A model generated the notes under the pieces. It saw nothing but the letters and a program-made list of their open reading frames with translations. It did no database searches and was not told where the DNA came from. The position numbers and the translations under genes were made by a program. A stretch of 64,000 nucleotides of DNA, from NCBI GenBank assembly GCA_020161395.1, contig JAIUOE010000003.1, positions 310,001 to 374,000 on the forward strand. The letters are read 5' to 3'. The stretch is from Bacteroidota bacterium (GTDB taxonomy: Bacteria > Bacteroidota > Ignavibacteria > Ignavibacteriales > Ignavibacteriaceae). Positions 36,202 through 45,279 of the stretch are shown piece by piece. Every line of letters begins with the position of its first letter. The stretch's first letter is position 1.

Positions 36202-36609
36202 TTAGTCGCGGGGATGCTCCTCGCACCATTTTTTTATGTAATCAGCTATCTCATGAGTCGGTGTTCCGGGTGTAAAAATCTCTCCCGTCCCGATCTTCTT
36301 CAATGCTTCCTTGTCACTCTCGGGGATTATTCCACCCCCGGTCAAAAGTACATCGTCTATCCCCTTTTCCTTCATCAAGCCAAGAACCTTAGGAAAAAGA
36401 GTCATATGCGCACCTGAAAGTATGCTCAGACCAATTACATCCACATCTTCCTGAAGTGCTGCTTCCACAATGGTTTCGGGAGTCTGTCGCAATCCGGTGT
36501 AGATTACTTCCATCCCTGCATCCCGGAGTGCAGCGGCAATTACTTTCGCTCCCCTGTCGTGGCCGTCAAGTCCCGCTTTGCCGACTAAAACTCTGATCTT
36601 CTTCTCCAT
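36202..36609 (-). CDS. B12-binding domain protein, small methylmalonyl-CoA mutase-type subunit
   Basis: 135 residues. The base-off cobalamin motif is complete: G-L-D-G-H-D-R-G near residues 13-20 (D-x-H-x-x-G), S-I-L-S-G near 62-66 and T-G-G-G near 90. This is the C-terminal cobalamin-binding domain of methylmalonyl-CoA mutase encoded as a separate small protein, as in archaea and some bacteria. It would pair with a large catalytic subunit encoded elsewhere to interconvert methylmalonyl-CoA and succinyl-CoA. It is 13 nt downstream of the HIT gene on the same strand. Related acyl-CoA mutases remain possible. Confidence 0.9.
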   Translation of the reverse strand: MEKKIRVLVGKAGLDGHDRGAKVIAAALRDAGMEVIYTGLRQTPETIVEAALQEDVDVIGLSILSGAHMTLFPKVLGLMKEKGIDDVLLTGGGIIPESDKEALKKIGTGEIFTPGTPTHEIADYIKKWCEEHPRD

Positions 36610-36622
36610 TTAATCTCTCGTA

Positions 36623-37036
36623 TTATTCTAAATGTTTTTTGATTTTTTCGGCATACGACTGCATTGTGATTACTTCATCATACTTTTTAAAATCGAGCCG
36701 TTTGAAAATATTATCGTCGTGAAATCTTGGTATTATGTGAAAGTGAAGATGAAATACTGTCTGCGTGGCAGCTTCCCCTGTGTTGCAAATTATATTGAAC
36801 CCGTGAGCACCCGTGGCTTTTTCGACGGCAAGTGCGATCTTCTGAACCATTTCAAAGTAATAACCCATCATCTCCACGGGCATTTCCCTGAAATCTTTGT
36901 GATGCTCCACAGGCACCACCAAAGTATGTCCGTAGCTCAAAGGCCTGATATCGAGAAATGATACCACCCTGTCATCCCGGTATATCAGTCCCTCGTGATT
37001 ATCATTTTTTATAATGTCGCAAAATATACAATTCAT
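36623..37036 (-). CDS. HIT-family nucleotide hydrolase
   Basis: 137 residues. It starts M-N-C-I-F-C-D-I-I (two cysteines that may bind zinc) and carries the histidine triad F-H-L-H-F-H-I-I-P near residues 94-102. It is of the HinT/HIT type, which hydrolyses AMP-linked substrates. Normal length. It lies between kdsB (27-nt gap) and the B12-binding gene, an ordinary housekeeping grouping. Confidence 0.92.
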   Translation of the reverse strand: MNCIFCDIIKNDNHEGLIYRDDRVVSFLDIRPLSYGHTLVVPVEHHKDFREMPVEMMGYYFEMVQKIALAVEKATGAHGFNIICNTGEAATQTVFHLHFHIIPRFHDDNIFKRLDFKKYDEVITMQSYAEKIKKHLE

Positions 37037-37063
37037 CGCAAATATAAAAACTCTTTAATTTTT

Positions 37064-37816
37064 TTAGGAAAATGATAACGCATAGGTTCTTGCCTTGTAG
37101 AGGTCTTCAGCCGTATCCACAGATATGCTTTCAATCTCGGTCTCCACTACCCTGATATCGTATCCGTTCTCAAGAATCCTCAATTGCTCCAGTTTCTCTG
37201 CATCTTCCAGTGACGACTGCGGAAGCCGTGTGTAATAAAGAAGGAATTCCTTCCGGTAAACATACAAGCCAATATGTTTATAAAACCTTCCCGAATCGAG
37301 CGCGGACTGAATTAAATCGCCCTCCCTCAAGTAAGGAATTGGTGACCGGGAAAAATAAATTGCGTTGCTGAAATTATCGAAAACAACCTTCACCACTGAT
37401 GGATTGTTAAGATCATCCTGTGTGGTTATTTTTTTGACTAATGTGGAAACCTGAAGTTTTGGATCAACAAGGAGAGGCATAACGGCGTCATCAATTATAC
37501 TCCCGGAAATAAATGGCTCATCCCCCTGAACATTTATAACTATCTCTGCATCGGGAAGCTGATTTGCAACATAAGCGATACGGTCAGACCCCGTCTGCAT
37601 ATCCTCAGGTGTCATCACAACCTCACCGCCAAAATTCTTTACCGCATCGTAAACTCTTTGGTCATCTGTAGCCACGATAATTCTCTCAACAAGTCTCGAT
37701 TTCCTGACGCTTTTGTAAACCCACTCAATCATCGGTTTGTCAAGTATCTGAGCCAAAGGTTTCCCCGGAAGACGGGTGGAACCGTACCTTGCAGGGATGA
37801 TTGCTGTTATTTTCAT
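37064..37816 (-). CDS. kdsB: 3-deoxy-manno-octulosonate cytidylyltransferase
   Basis: 250 residues. The N-terminus has I-P-A-R-Y-G-S-T-R-L-P-G-K-P-L, the CTP-binding loop of CMP-KDO synthetases, followed by V-I-N-V-Q-G-D-E-P-F-I and Y-K-H-I-G-L-Y-V-Y-R-K. It activates KDO as CMP-KDO for LPS inner-core synthesis, so the organism has a Gram-negative outer membrane with LPS. It is 61 nt downstream of gatC on the same strand. Confidence 0.95.
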   Translation of the reverse strand: MKITAIIPARYGSTRLPGKPLAQILDKPMIEWVYKSVRKSRLVERIIVATDDQRVYDAVKNFGGEVVMTPEDMQTGSDRIAYVANQLPDAEIVINVQGDEPFISGSIIDDAVMPLLVDPKLQVSTLVKKITTQDDLNNPSVVKVVFDNFSNAIYFSRSPIPYLREGDLIQSALDSGRFYKHIGLYVYRKEFLLYYTRLPQSSLEDAEKLEQLRILENGYDIRVVETEIESISVDTAEDLYKARTYALSFS

Positions 37817-37877
37817 AAGGTTTCTTTATATTCTGTGCTTTTTGCCGTTCAATTAACGGAAAATTTGATTGTGCTTT

Positions 37878-38183
37878 TTACTTTGTGTTCCCGGAACTGA
37901 TCACTTTTGGTACTGCAAAATGGTCACCCTCCCTTTGAGGCGCATTTTTAAAGGCTTTCTCATGATCTAATGAGGGTACAGTCTCATCAGTCCTGAGTGT
38001 GGGCTCACTCCCCTCAATCGGGTGGTAAAGCGGTTCAATATCAGAGAGATCAAGATCATTCAACTGGTCAACATACTCGATTATTTTGTTGAACTCCCGT
38101 GTAAACTGCTCAATTTCCTGCTCATCGAAACGAAGCATTGAAAGTTTTGCGATGTATTTTACATCATCAACTGTTACGCTCAT
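37878..38183 (-). CDS. gatC: Asp/Glu-tRNA amidotransferase subunit C
   Basis: About 101 residues from the ATG at 38181-38183 (M-S-V-T-V-D-D-V-K-Y-I-A-K-L); the frame continues eight codons further up but this ATG has an AGGATGGAAA ribosome site and gives the usual GatC start. The middle has E-P-L-Y-H-P and the end has F-A-V-P-K-V-I, standard for the family. It stabilises the GatAB complex, which amidates misacylated Glu-tRNA(Gln) and Asp-tRNA(Asn). It overlaps the end of plsC by 17 nt. gatA and gatB are not in the window. Confidence 0.93.
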   Translation of the reverse strand: MSVTVDDVKYIAKLSMLRFDEQEIEQFTREFNKIIEYVDQLNDLDLSDIEPLYHPIEGSEPTLRTDETVPSLDHEKAFKNAPQREGDHFAVPKVISSGNTK

Positions 38184-38895
38184 TTTCCATCCTGATTTTA
38201 TTTTCAATTATTTTGTTTCGTACCTTTTCCATCAACTCAAGTTCCTCTTTTTTACCAATGTTTCCTTCCGGAGGAAATACCGGTTTGTCGTAATGAACAT
38301 ATATTGTCCCGGGTACAATTTTAAATTTTCCCCCTGCATTAACCCTCTCACGGGCTCCCACGATCGTAACAGGTACAATTGGATGCTTAACCTTGACTGC
38401 AAGATAGAAAGCTCCTCGCTTAAACTCATGCACCTCGCCATCCTTGCTCCTTGTTCCTTCGGCAAATAGAAGAACCGAGTATTTCCTCTCATTGAGCAGT
38501 CTGTCTGCTTCCTCGATACTCTGCATGCCACTTTTGGGATTTTTTCTGTCAACTGAAATGTAGGGTCCCATCACAAGTTGCCATCCGAAAAACGGGATAC
38601 GCCCCAGTTCCTTTTTGAAAATCATCACCATCCTGTTTGGTACGGAGTATTGCATGGCAGGTATGTCGTAGAGCCCCGAATGATTCGGCACATAGACATA
38701 AGCCCGTTCCTTGTCAATGTTCTCTGTACCCGTTACCACCAGTTTTACACCACTGATCTTGAGGATTCCCCAAGGGAAAACTCTGGCAAGTTTGAAGTAA
38801 ATGTTGTGTTTTTTATCGAAAGGAAGTGTAATTATTCCATAAATGGAAACTACAGTTACATAAATTACAAGGGCTATAATTCGAAGGATCGTCAA
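38167..38895 (-). CDS. plsC: 1-acyl-sn-glycerol-3-phosphate acyltransferase
   Basis: 242 residues with an N-terminal membrane helix. The acyltransferase motif N-H-S-G-L-Y-D (HX4D) is near residue 71. R-I-P-F-F-G-W and F-A-E-G-T-R-S follow, then P-I-V-P-V-T-I. It adds the second acyl chain to lysophosphatidate in phospholipid synthesis at the inner membrane. The end overlaps the gatC start. Confidence 0.93.
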   Translation of the reverse strand: MTILRIIALVIYVTVVSIYGIITLPFDKKHNIYFKLARVFPWGILKISGVKLVVTGTENIDKERAYVYVPNHSGLYDIPAMQYSVPNRMVMIFKKELGRIPFFGWQLVMGPYISVDRKNPKSGMQSIEEADRLLNERKYSVLLFAEGTRSKDGEVHEFKRGAFYLAVKVKHPIVPVTIVGARERVNAGGKFKIVPGTIYVHYDKPVFPPEGNIGKKEELELMEKVRNKIIENKIRMENERNS

Positions 38896-38981
38896 TTATG
38901 GTCTCGACTTGGTTCTTTTGATGCTAAATTTTTACTCTTTGAACCCCAAAGTTAATATAATGATTTGAAGAGACAAAGAAG

Positions 38982-39755
38982 TCAGACCTCTTCGACTCCT
39001 GTTTTAAGAATCCAGCCCTCCTTGCCGTTTGGAAGTTTTACCCGGTACCAGTCAGTCAACACTTCCAAAATTTCGAGTTTATTCCCTTCCGAGATCAGCC
39101 CTTCTTTGTTACCTCCCTGCTCAGGCACAGAATAAAGATGGACATTCTCGGAAATTACCACACATTCATTGACATTCGATGCCATTTCGTAGCTAATGAA
39201 TAGTGATGAAACCGAAAAGAGGAGAACCAAAAGAATCGGCGGTAAAAAAAGACTGAGATTTCGTTTACCGGCATAACTCTTCTTAAAAATGAAACCGGAA
39301 ACAAAAACCAGTAAAACAATATAGGCGGACAGTGCAATGAACAGCCACACCCAAATGTCCAATATGACTGCTACATCCTTGAAGAACTTGAAAATGAAAA
39401 AATCGGGCAGCCTGACTATCTTCTCCTTTATTTTTAGGTGCTCATTAACCAGGAGGGCATTCACTCGCGAATTGTTTTTATTAAAAAGAAGGGCTCTTTC
39501 AAGGTTTAAGATACTCTTTCCAGTTTCCCCTGTTTTCGAGTATGTGTACCCAAGATTAAAATAGAGTTCCTCCCCTTTGTAACCTTCTTTTGTCAGTTCT
39601 TCATAAATTTTCAGTGCTGAAGAGTATTTTTTATCTTTAAACAGTCTGTTCGCCTCTTCAAATTTGATAGAAGCACTGTCCTGAGCACTCAAATTTGGGA
39701 CAAGGATTGCAAAGAGAACCAGAGTCGTCAATTTAATCATAATGAAGTGTTTCAT
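38982..39755 (-). CDS. batE: Aerotolerance protein BatE (TPR and SH3)
   Basis: 257 residues with a signal peptide, one or two TPR units (about 25-110, with Y-F-N-L-G-Y-T-Y-S-K-T-G), two membrane helices (about 130-185) and a C-terminal SH3-type domain ending W-Y-R-V-K-L-P-N-G-K-E-G-W-I-L. This matches BatE of the Bacteroides aerotolerance operon. It is the last gene of the operon, overlapping batD by 4 nt. Confidence 0.85.
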   Translation of the reverse strand: MKHFIMIKLTTLVLFAILVPNLSAQDSASIKFEEANRLFKDKKYSSALKIYEELTKEGYKGEELYFNLGYTYSKTGETGKSILNLERALLFNKNNSRVNALLVNEHLKIKEKIVRLPDFFIFKFFKDVAVILDIWVWLFIALSAYIVLLVFVSGFIFKKSYAGKRNLSLFLPPILLVLLFSVSSLFISYEMASNVNECVVISENVHLYSVPEQGGNKEGLISEGNKLEILEVLTDWYRVKLPNGKEGWILKTGVEEV

Positions 39756-41521
39756 GACTCAGCCCCTTCAAACTTTAAAATGATGTTTGAAGTCCTGTCA
39801 TAGAATTCTCTCATTCGCTCCCTTTTACCATCCACGGGAGCAAACCGCATCATTTCACATTCATCAAGAAGTTTTTTCACCTCAAGAGCAAGTGTTTCAT
39901 CGGTTCCCGAGGTTAAAAGTGTAGAATAAACCTTTTCCGAAGTGAATTCAATTTTCTGCAGTTTGTATTTGGTTTCAAGATATCCCTCAAGGGCACTAGC
40001 CGTCTCGGTGTAAAACTGATCAAATCCATCGCTGTTCATCAAAGCGGCTGCTTTTGCAAGTCTCTCCTTTGCAATCTTCTGAGCTGCGCGCCTGAGCTTC
40101 AACAGAGGATCATTCAATCTCTCCTCTTCCCGTATTTTCATTTTTATGAATACCACTGCACCAGCGGCAGGAATCAGAAACAGAAAAGAAATCAACCAGA
40201 GAGTCGGATATAACGGATAGTCCCCGGATAACCCGACGGGTCCGGTGTAAATATCTATTTCTTCAGTGTCTGCGCCCGTTGCACCCTCATTGTAGGAGTC
40301 CGTAGAAACGGTGACCGGAATTTCTTCTGTTTTTATGGTTTTAATCGTTTTGGATTCAAGATCGAAATAGTTGAACTCGACTGATGGGAGGACATATTTT
40401 CCGCCATCCCTTGGAATCAAAACATACTCAATAGTTTTACTGCCTGAGATTATCCCCTGACGATTGATCTTTTTGTCGATATTGGGGTCGAGCACCTCAA
40501 AACTTTTGTCGAATTCCACCTTTCCGGCATCCACCAGTTCTATGTTTCCTCTCCCTGTGATAACTATCTCAAACCTGATCGGTTCATTTTTTTTGAAGAC
40601 CCGTTTTTTGGTGGAGGTTTTGATGTCGAAACTACCTGTTCCACCGGAAAAATTTATTTTGGAAAGGTCTGCAGGAATAGGGAGTATCTCAACCTTCGCA
40701 GGAGAGGAAGTCATCTTGTAATCGACTTTTTGGAAATTCCTGAAGAATGGATCATTAAAGGGGTCGTTCGGATTACCTGCAGACGAAACATTTACAGGTA
40801 TGGTCAAAATCAACGGAGCAATGTCAATTGTACCTGTCTTTGTGGCAAAAAGAGCGGCGGTTTTTACAACTCCTGAATAGTAGGTTTTGCCGTTGTAAAT
40901 TTCAGGATCTAGCAGAATCTTTCCGGGCATATCAAGTTCCTCAGCCCAAAAGCCTTCGAAAGTCGGCAGCTTGACATAGTTTGGATTATCAGGTTGAAGC
41001 GCCGGATTAAAATAAAGTTTGTAATCAACCGTTATCTGTTCGCCAAGGTAGGCTGACTGCTTGTTCACAATCGTCCTGATAAAAATTTCGTTTTCAAGTC
41101 CCGCGGTGTTATTATCTGCCTGAGGATTTCTTGCAGATGCACCTTTTTTTACGATAATTTTCACTGAATTGGTGCGGAAGGTTCTGCCGTCAATTTTTAG
41201 AAGTGCTCCCGGAATTTCATAAGTACCCTCCTTCTTTGCAGAAAGAATATATGAGAAACTGCCACTTACATGAAGGTCCATGTTAACGAGCGAGGTCTGT
41301 TTTGACTCGTTTGGTCCCGAGAAAACATAAAAGTTTCCAAGATTTGGGGGAGTAAACCGGACATCACCCGTGGTTTTCATCTCATAACTGAAGGAGAGCT
41401 CAAACTCCTGCCCGACAGCAACTTCTGTCCTGCTGACGGTTGCTTTTACACTCTGACTTTGTATGGTCAGCGAAAACAGAATTCCAAACAGAAAAAGATA
41501 ACCAACCCTTGCGATTACCAA
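39752..41521 (-). CDS. batD: Aerotolerance protein BatD
   Basis: 589 residues with a signal peptide. The N-terminal half is the BatD oxygen-tolerance domain: A-V-G-Q-E-F-E-L-S-F-S-Y, then V-D-Y-K-L-Y-F-N-P and a second repeat with N-E-P-I-R-F-E-I-V-I-T-G-R-G-N. A transmembrane helix near 435-455 follows, then a cytoplasmic helical tail. It acts at the envelope with the VWA proteins of the operon; its biochemical role is not settled in the literature I know. It overlaps batC by 7 nt and batE by 4 nt. Confidence 0.9.
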   Translation of the reverse strand: MVIARVGYLFLFGILFSLTIQSQSVKATVSRTEVAVGQEFELSFSYEMKTTGDVRFTPPNLGNFYVFSGPNESKQTSLVNMDLHVSGSFSYILSAKKEGTYEIPGALLKIDGRTFRTNSVKIIVKKGASARNPQADNNTAGLENEIFIRTIVNKQSAYLGEQITVDYKLYFNPALQPDNPNYVKLPTFEGFWAEELDMPGKILLDPEIYNGKTYYSGVVKTAALFATKTGTIDIAPLILTIPVNVSSAGNPNDPFNDPFFRNFQKVDYKMTSSPAKVEILPIPADLSKINFSGGTGSFDIKTSTKKRVFKKNEPIRFEIVITGRGNIELVDAGKVEFDKSFEVLDPNIDKKINRQGIISGSKTIEYVLIPRDGGKYVLPSVEFNYFDLESKTIKTIKTEEIPVTVSTDSYNEGATGADTEEIDIYTGPVGLSGDYPLYPTLWLISFLFLIPAAGAVVFIKMKIREEERLNDPLLKLRRAAQKIAKERLAKAAALMNSDGFDQFYTETASALEGYLETKYKLQKIEFTSEKVYSTLLTSGTDETLALEVKKLLDECEMMRFAPVDGKRERMREFYDRTSNIILKFEGAES

Positions 41522-42276
41522 TCTTTTTCCCTTCCGAATCCTCTTAATTGCTGATTTTTCTTGTTTTTCCTGACATCCCGTTCCTTGTCCTTCAAGGCAT
41601 TCAATATTTTCTCGGCATCCTCTTTACTTAGATTTTTGTCAGGTCTTGGATTATTGGGCTGCTGCTGATCTTTTTTGTCTTTGTTATCTTTTTTATCTTC
41701 GTTTTTGTTTTGATTGTCCTTTTTCTGATCGTCCTTTTTCTTGTCGTCTTTTTTCTCGTCCTGCTTTGGCTGATCCTTCTTCTTCTCCTCTTTCTTATCG
41801 TCCTTTTTGTCGTCTTTCTTCTTCTCGTCCTGTTTCTTTTTCTCTTCTTCCTGTTTTTGTTTCAGTTTTTTGAGAGAATAGGAGAGATTGTATTTGGCAT
41901 CAGCATCATTTGGATCAAGTTTTAATGAATTCTTATAAGCTTCAACCGCAGCCTGATAATCGCCTGCCTTCAGATGGGCATTCCCCATGTTGTACCACGC
42001 CTTCGACTGAAAATCGGGATCACTGCTTTTCCCCAAAGCGTTTTGGAACGACTGAACCGACTCTTTGTAGTTCCCTTTTTTGTAATATCCTGCACCAAGA
42101 TTAAAATCCGGAATTGCAGATTTATTATCAAGTTCGGTACCCTTCTTAAACAAACCTATTGCCTCATCGAATTTGCACCCCTCATACTTGTCAACACCTT
42201 CATTATTGGTGCCTTTTAAAGATTGGGCTATCATCGGGAGAGCCATAAAAAAGAGCAAAATAAATATTCTCATCAA
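41515..42276 (-). CDS. batC: Aerotolerance TPR protein BatC
   Basis: 253 residues with a signal peptide (M-R-I-F-I-L-L-F-F-M-A-L-P). About three TPR units lie at 20-140 (N-L-G-A-G-Y-Y-K-K-G-N-Y, Y-N-M-G-N-A-H-L-K-A-G-D-Y). A long Lys/Asp/Glu/Gln low-complexity stretch (about 140-215) follows and then a C-terminal D-A-E-K-I-L-N-A-L-K. This arrangement is typical of BatC, which is thought to complex with BatA and BatB. It is separated from batB by 66 nt, the largest gap among the bat genes proper. Confidence 0.88.
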   Translation of the reverse strand: MMRIFILLFFMALPMIAQSLKGTNNEGVDKYEGCKFDEAIGLFKKGTELDNKSAIPDFNLGAGYYKKGNYKESVQSFQNALGKSSDPDFQSKAWYNMGNAHLKAGDYQAAVEAYKNSLKLDPNDADAKYNLSYSLKKLKQKQEEEKKKQDEKKKDDKKDDKKEEKKKDQPKQDEKKDDKKKDDQKKDNQNKNEDKKDNKDKKDQQQPNNPRPDKNLSKEDAEKILNALKDKERDVRKNKKNQQLRGFGREKDW

Positions 42277-42342
42277 TCTCTCAACATTTCAATTTCTGTC
42301 AAAATTAACTTTCATTTTAAGCATTAATTACAGTCGATTGTA

Positions 42343-43344
42343 TTAATTTCTTTTTTTGTCACCGATAAAGAATCCGGCGAACAGGAGAAGAATTGCCGGT
42401 ACCAGAAACCAGTGAAATACTTCGTCATATTCCACAACTTTGAAGGCACCAAACTCCGATTTCTCAAGATTGCTGATATCCTCGTATAACTTCGCCAGAT
42501 ACTCCGAATTGTCATCACTTCTAAAAAACTGGCCACCTCCAAGAGAGGCGAGTTTTTTCAGTTTATCTTCGTTTACCTTCGTTACAACTTCATTTCCTTC
42601 ACCATCCACTTTGAAACCTGTTACGGTTTCACCTGAATATATGGGAATTTTTGCACCATTGGGTGAACCGATTGCCACGGTAAATACCCTGATTCCGTCA
42701 CCTGCCGCCGCTTTCACGGCATCTTCGGCACCTTTTTCATGATCCTCACCATCGGAAAAGATTATAACTGCCCTCCCCTTGTTTTTCGAAGAGGAAAAGC
42801 CTTTCACTGCCATCTCCATCGCACCGGCTATGTCTGTACCTTGCTGTGCAACACTTGTGATGTCGATTGTCCCGAGTATCAGTTTTCCAATTGAATGATC
42901 AAGCGTCAGAGGGAATTGCAGGTAACTCTGTCCCGCAAAAATGATCATGCCGATTCTGTCTCCTGCCATCTTTTTGAGCATGATCTCAATGTCATTTTTA
43001 GCTTTTTCGAGCCTGCTCGGCTTCAAATCCTCAGCTGCCATCGAGTTTGAAACATCCAGAAGGAAAAAGACATCAATCCCTGTCTGCTTAACCGTTTCAA
43101 CTTTGGAACCGACCTGAGGTCTGGCAAGAGTAAAAATCAACAGAATGCCGGCAACAAAAAAGAGCCCAAAACGGATCAGTTCCCGGTTGTATATCTTGTT
43201 TTCTATCAGTCCCTCATGATCCATTCCCGAAAAGAATCCTGAAATTATCTCTTTCTTTGCTCTGTAATAGAATAAAAAGAGAGGAATTAAAATCACTATG
43301 GCGACGATAAAAACCAGATTAAGGTCATATGCAAATTTCAGCAT
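42343..43344 (-). CDS. batB: VWA-domain membrane protein BatB
   Basis: 333 residues: two N-terminal transmembrane helices, a von Willebrand A domain (about 85-290) and a C-terminal helix. The MIDAS motif is complete: D-V-S-N-S-M (DxSxS), a threonine in Q-Q-G-T-D and D-G-E-D in the third loop. BatB pairs with BatA. The two genes are 1 nt apart and are clear paralogues. Confidence 0.92.
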   Translation of the reverse strand: MLKFAYDLNLVFIVAIVILIPLFLFYYRAKKEIISGFFSGMDHEGLIENKIYNRELIRFGLFFVAGILLIFTLARPQVGSKVETVKQTGIDVFFLLDVSNSMAAEDLKPSRLEKAKNDIEIMLKKMAGDRIGMIIFAGQSYLQFPLTLDHSIGKLILGTIDITSVAQQGTDIAGAMEMAVKGFSSSKNKGRAVIIFSDGEDHEKGAEDAVKAAAGDGIRVFTVAIGSPNGAKIPIYSGETVTGFKVDGEGNEVVTKVNEDKLKKLASLGGGQFFRSDDNSEYLAKLYEDISNLEKSEFGAFKVVEYDEVFHWFLVPAILLLFAGFFIGDKKRN

Positions 43345-43345
43345 C

Positions 43346-44335
43346 TTACGGCAGCCTCCTCAACCAGGTAAAACCGAGTAATCTTGACAACAGCAACAAT
43401 ACCAAACCTGCCGACACAAAGAAAATAAATTTTTCCGACTTCCTTTTAAACGAACTGACCTCTATTCTGGTTCTCTCCAGTCTGTCAATCTCCTGATAAA
43501 TGCTCTCAAGTTTCTGATTGTCTGTGGCACGGAAATATTTTCCACCTGTTCCTGTTGCAATCTTCTGAAGGAGGGGTTCATCAATCTCAACTGGCACCAT
43601 CTGCCTCTGCATTCCGAATGGACCGGGGATATCGTACGGGGCTTCACCCATGGTTCCGACTCCGACTGTATAAACTCTTACTCCGAACTGACCGGCAATT
43701 TCCGCCGCCGAATTCGGGTCTATCTCGCCTGCATTATTAACACCGTCAGTCAACAGAATTATCACTTTGCTTTTGCTTTCAGAGTCTTTCAGGCGATTAA
43801 CACCGCTTGCCAAAGCATTTCCAATCGCTGTACCATCCTCAAGAAATCCGCTTTGAATCTCATCAAGCAACGAGACCACAGCATTATGATCGACTGTGAG
43901 GGGGCACTGTGTAAAGGCTTCCTTTGCAAAAATCACCAGACCGATACGGTCGTTATCCCTCCCTGATATAAACTCCCTTGTAATCACTTTCGCAGCTTCA
44001 AGCCGGTTCGGTTCGAAATCCTTTGCTAGCATACTTCCAGATACATCCAGGACTACGCAAATGTCTATTCCTTCAGCATACACACTCTCCTCGGAAAGTT
44101 CAGTTTGAGGTCTCGCCAGAGCAATTATCAGCAGGGCAAGTGCTGCAATGTCAAGATATTTGGGCAGGTCGCTCAAACGGGAACGAATATCCTTAAACTT
44201 GGCTACCTCCCCCGCCTTGGAGTATTGAATGGCTGCCCGTCCTTCTCCTTTCTTCCTTAAATACCAAAGGATAAACGGGATTGCAAACAGCAAGAGTAAA
44301 ACAAATGGATAAGCAAAACCCGCACCGTTAAACAT
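43346..44335 (-). CDS. batA: VWA-domain membrane protein BatA
   Basis: 329 residues. Two N-terminal helices with a polar connection precede a VWA domain with MIDAS residues in D-V-S-G-S-M-L, E-D-G-T-A-I-G and T-D-G-V-N-N; a final transmembrane helix ends the protein. It overlaps the 316-residue gene by 8 nt and batB follows. Members bind partner proteins through a metal-dependent adhesion site in the periplasm. Confidence 0.92.
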   Translation of the reverse strand: MFNGAGFAYPFVLLLLFAIPFILWYLRKKGEGRAAIQYSKAGEVAKFKDIRSRLSDLPKYLDIAALALLIIALARPQTELSEESVYAEGIDICVVLDVSGSMLAKDFEPNRLEAAKVITREFISGRDNDRIGLVIFAKEAFTQCPLTVDHNAVVSLLDEIQSGFLEDGTAIGNALASGVNRLKDSESKSKVIILLTDGVNNAGEIDPNSAAEIAGQFGVRVYTVGVGTMGEAPYDIPGPFGMQRQMVPVEIDEPLLQKIATGTGGKYFRATDNQKLESIYQEIDRLERTRIEVSSFKRKSEKFIFFVSAGLVLLLLSRLLGFTWLRRLP

Positions 44336-45278
44336 TCAGACTCCCTGCAGAACTCTTTTTATCACATGATCTCAGAAGTGTGACAGCGCCCGCAATGTAG
44401 TTGCTCTGCTCTACTTCCGAAGGGGTATATTTCGCAAATTTCACCATGTCAGCCCTGGTAAGAAAGTCATCCACACCCGAAATTATGGCCTGTTGAATTC
44501 CTTTTTTGTTGAGAGACTGGATGGTCTCCCGTGTAGTCATTTCCAGTGAAAGAAACCCAAATTCAACTTCAAAAAACCATCTGAGCGTATCTGAAACCTC
44601 GCTGAAATGTTCTTTTACTCTCCCTTCTCTCAGATAACCTTTTTGATCAATCTCTTCCAGTTTTGCCAGAGCTTTGTCGAAATTTGTCAATATTTTCACC
44701 GGCTCTTCAACAATTTTCTCTTCAACCGGTTTTTTCTTGAATCTTCGGTAGATCAGCCATCCAAGAAATGCCGCCAGAGCAAGTCCGCCAAACAAAATCG
44801 AATACTCAAGCCAACCCCACGGAATTCTCTCTGGAGGCTTCACATCACTAATCTCTTTGGTTGTATCGATTTCGAGCGGTCTGATTTTAATAACAAACGG
44901 TGGAGTACTTTTTACGAGGGTATCGGCTCCCTTTACAAATCTAAAATCATATTTGTTAATTTTCACATCAAGGGAATCGAAACCTGAAAAGGAGTAGTTG
45001 AAATCACGGAAGAATACGCCGTTCTTTTCAATATTCTGCAGTGTATCCGTCGTCAGATACTCAAGACCCGCTGCCGAGATTGAATCGATGAGTGGAGTCT
45101 CCAGTAATTTATACTCTCCCGGGTATTCAAGCCGGAATGTAAATACTATCTTGTCTCCGACCTGATATTCCCTTTTCTCCGTTTCAAGAGATAGCTTGAT
45201 ATCGGGTGCCTGGGAATAAACCGCCCCTGAAAAGACTGCCGCAAAAAAGAGAAGCAGAATCAAAAAATTATTCCTCAT
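44328..45278 (-). CDS. Bat-operon membrane protein of unknown function (DUF4381-like)
   Basis: 316 residues with a signal peptide ending V-Y-S-Q. A beta-rich periplasmic region (about 25-155) has E-Y-Q-V-G-D-K-I-V-F-T-F-R, similar in style to BatD repeats. One transmembrane helix (about 160-180) and a cytoplasmic helical domain (about 200-316) with E-H-F-S-E-V-S-D-T-L-R-W-F-F-E follow. The place between DUF58 and batA is where comparable operons carry a DUF4381 protein. It may be a regulator or chaperone of the VWA pair. Family assignment is tentative. Confidence 0.7.
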   Translation of the reverse strand: MRNNFLILLLFFAAVFSGAVYSQAPDIKLSLETEKREYQVGDKIVFTFRLEYPGEYKLLETPLIDSISAAGLEYLTTDTLQNIEKNGVFFRDFNYSFSGFDSLDVKINKYDFRFVKGADTLVKSTPPFVIKIRPLEIDTTKEISDVKPPERIPWGWLEYSILFGGLALAAFLGWLIYRRFKKKPVEEKIVEEPVKILTNFDKALAKLEEIDQKGYLREGRVKEHFSEVSDTLRWFFEVEFGFLSLEMTTRETIQSLNKKGIQQAIISGVDDFLTRADMVKFAKYTPSEVEQSNYIAGAVTLLRSCDKKSSAGSLNV

Positions 45279-45279
45279 T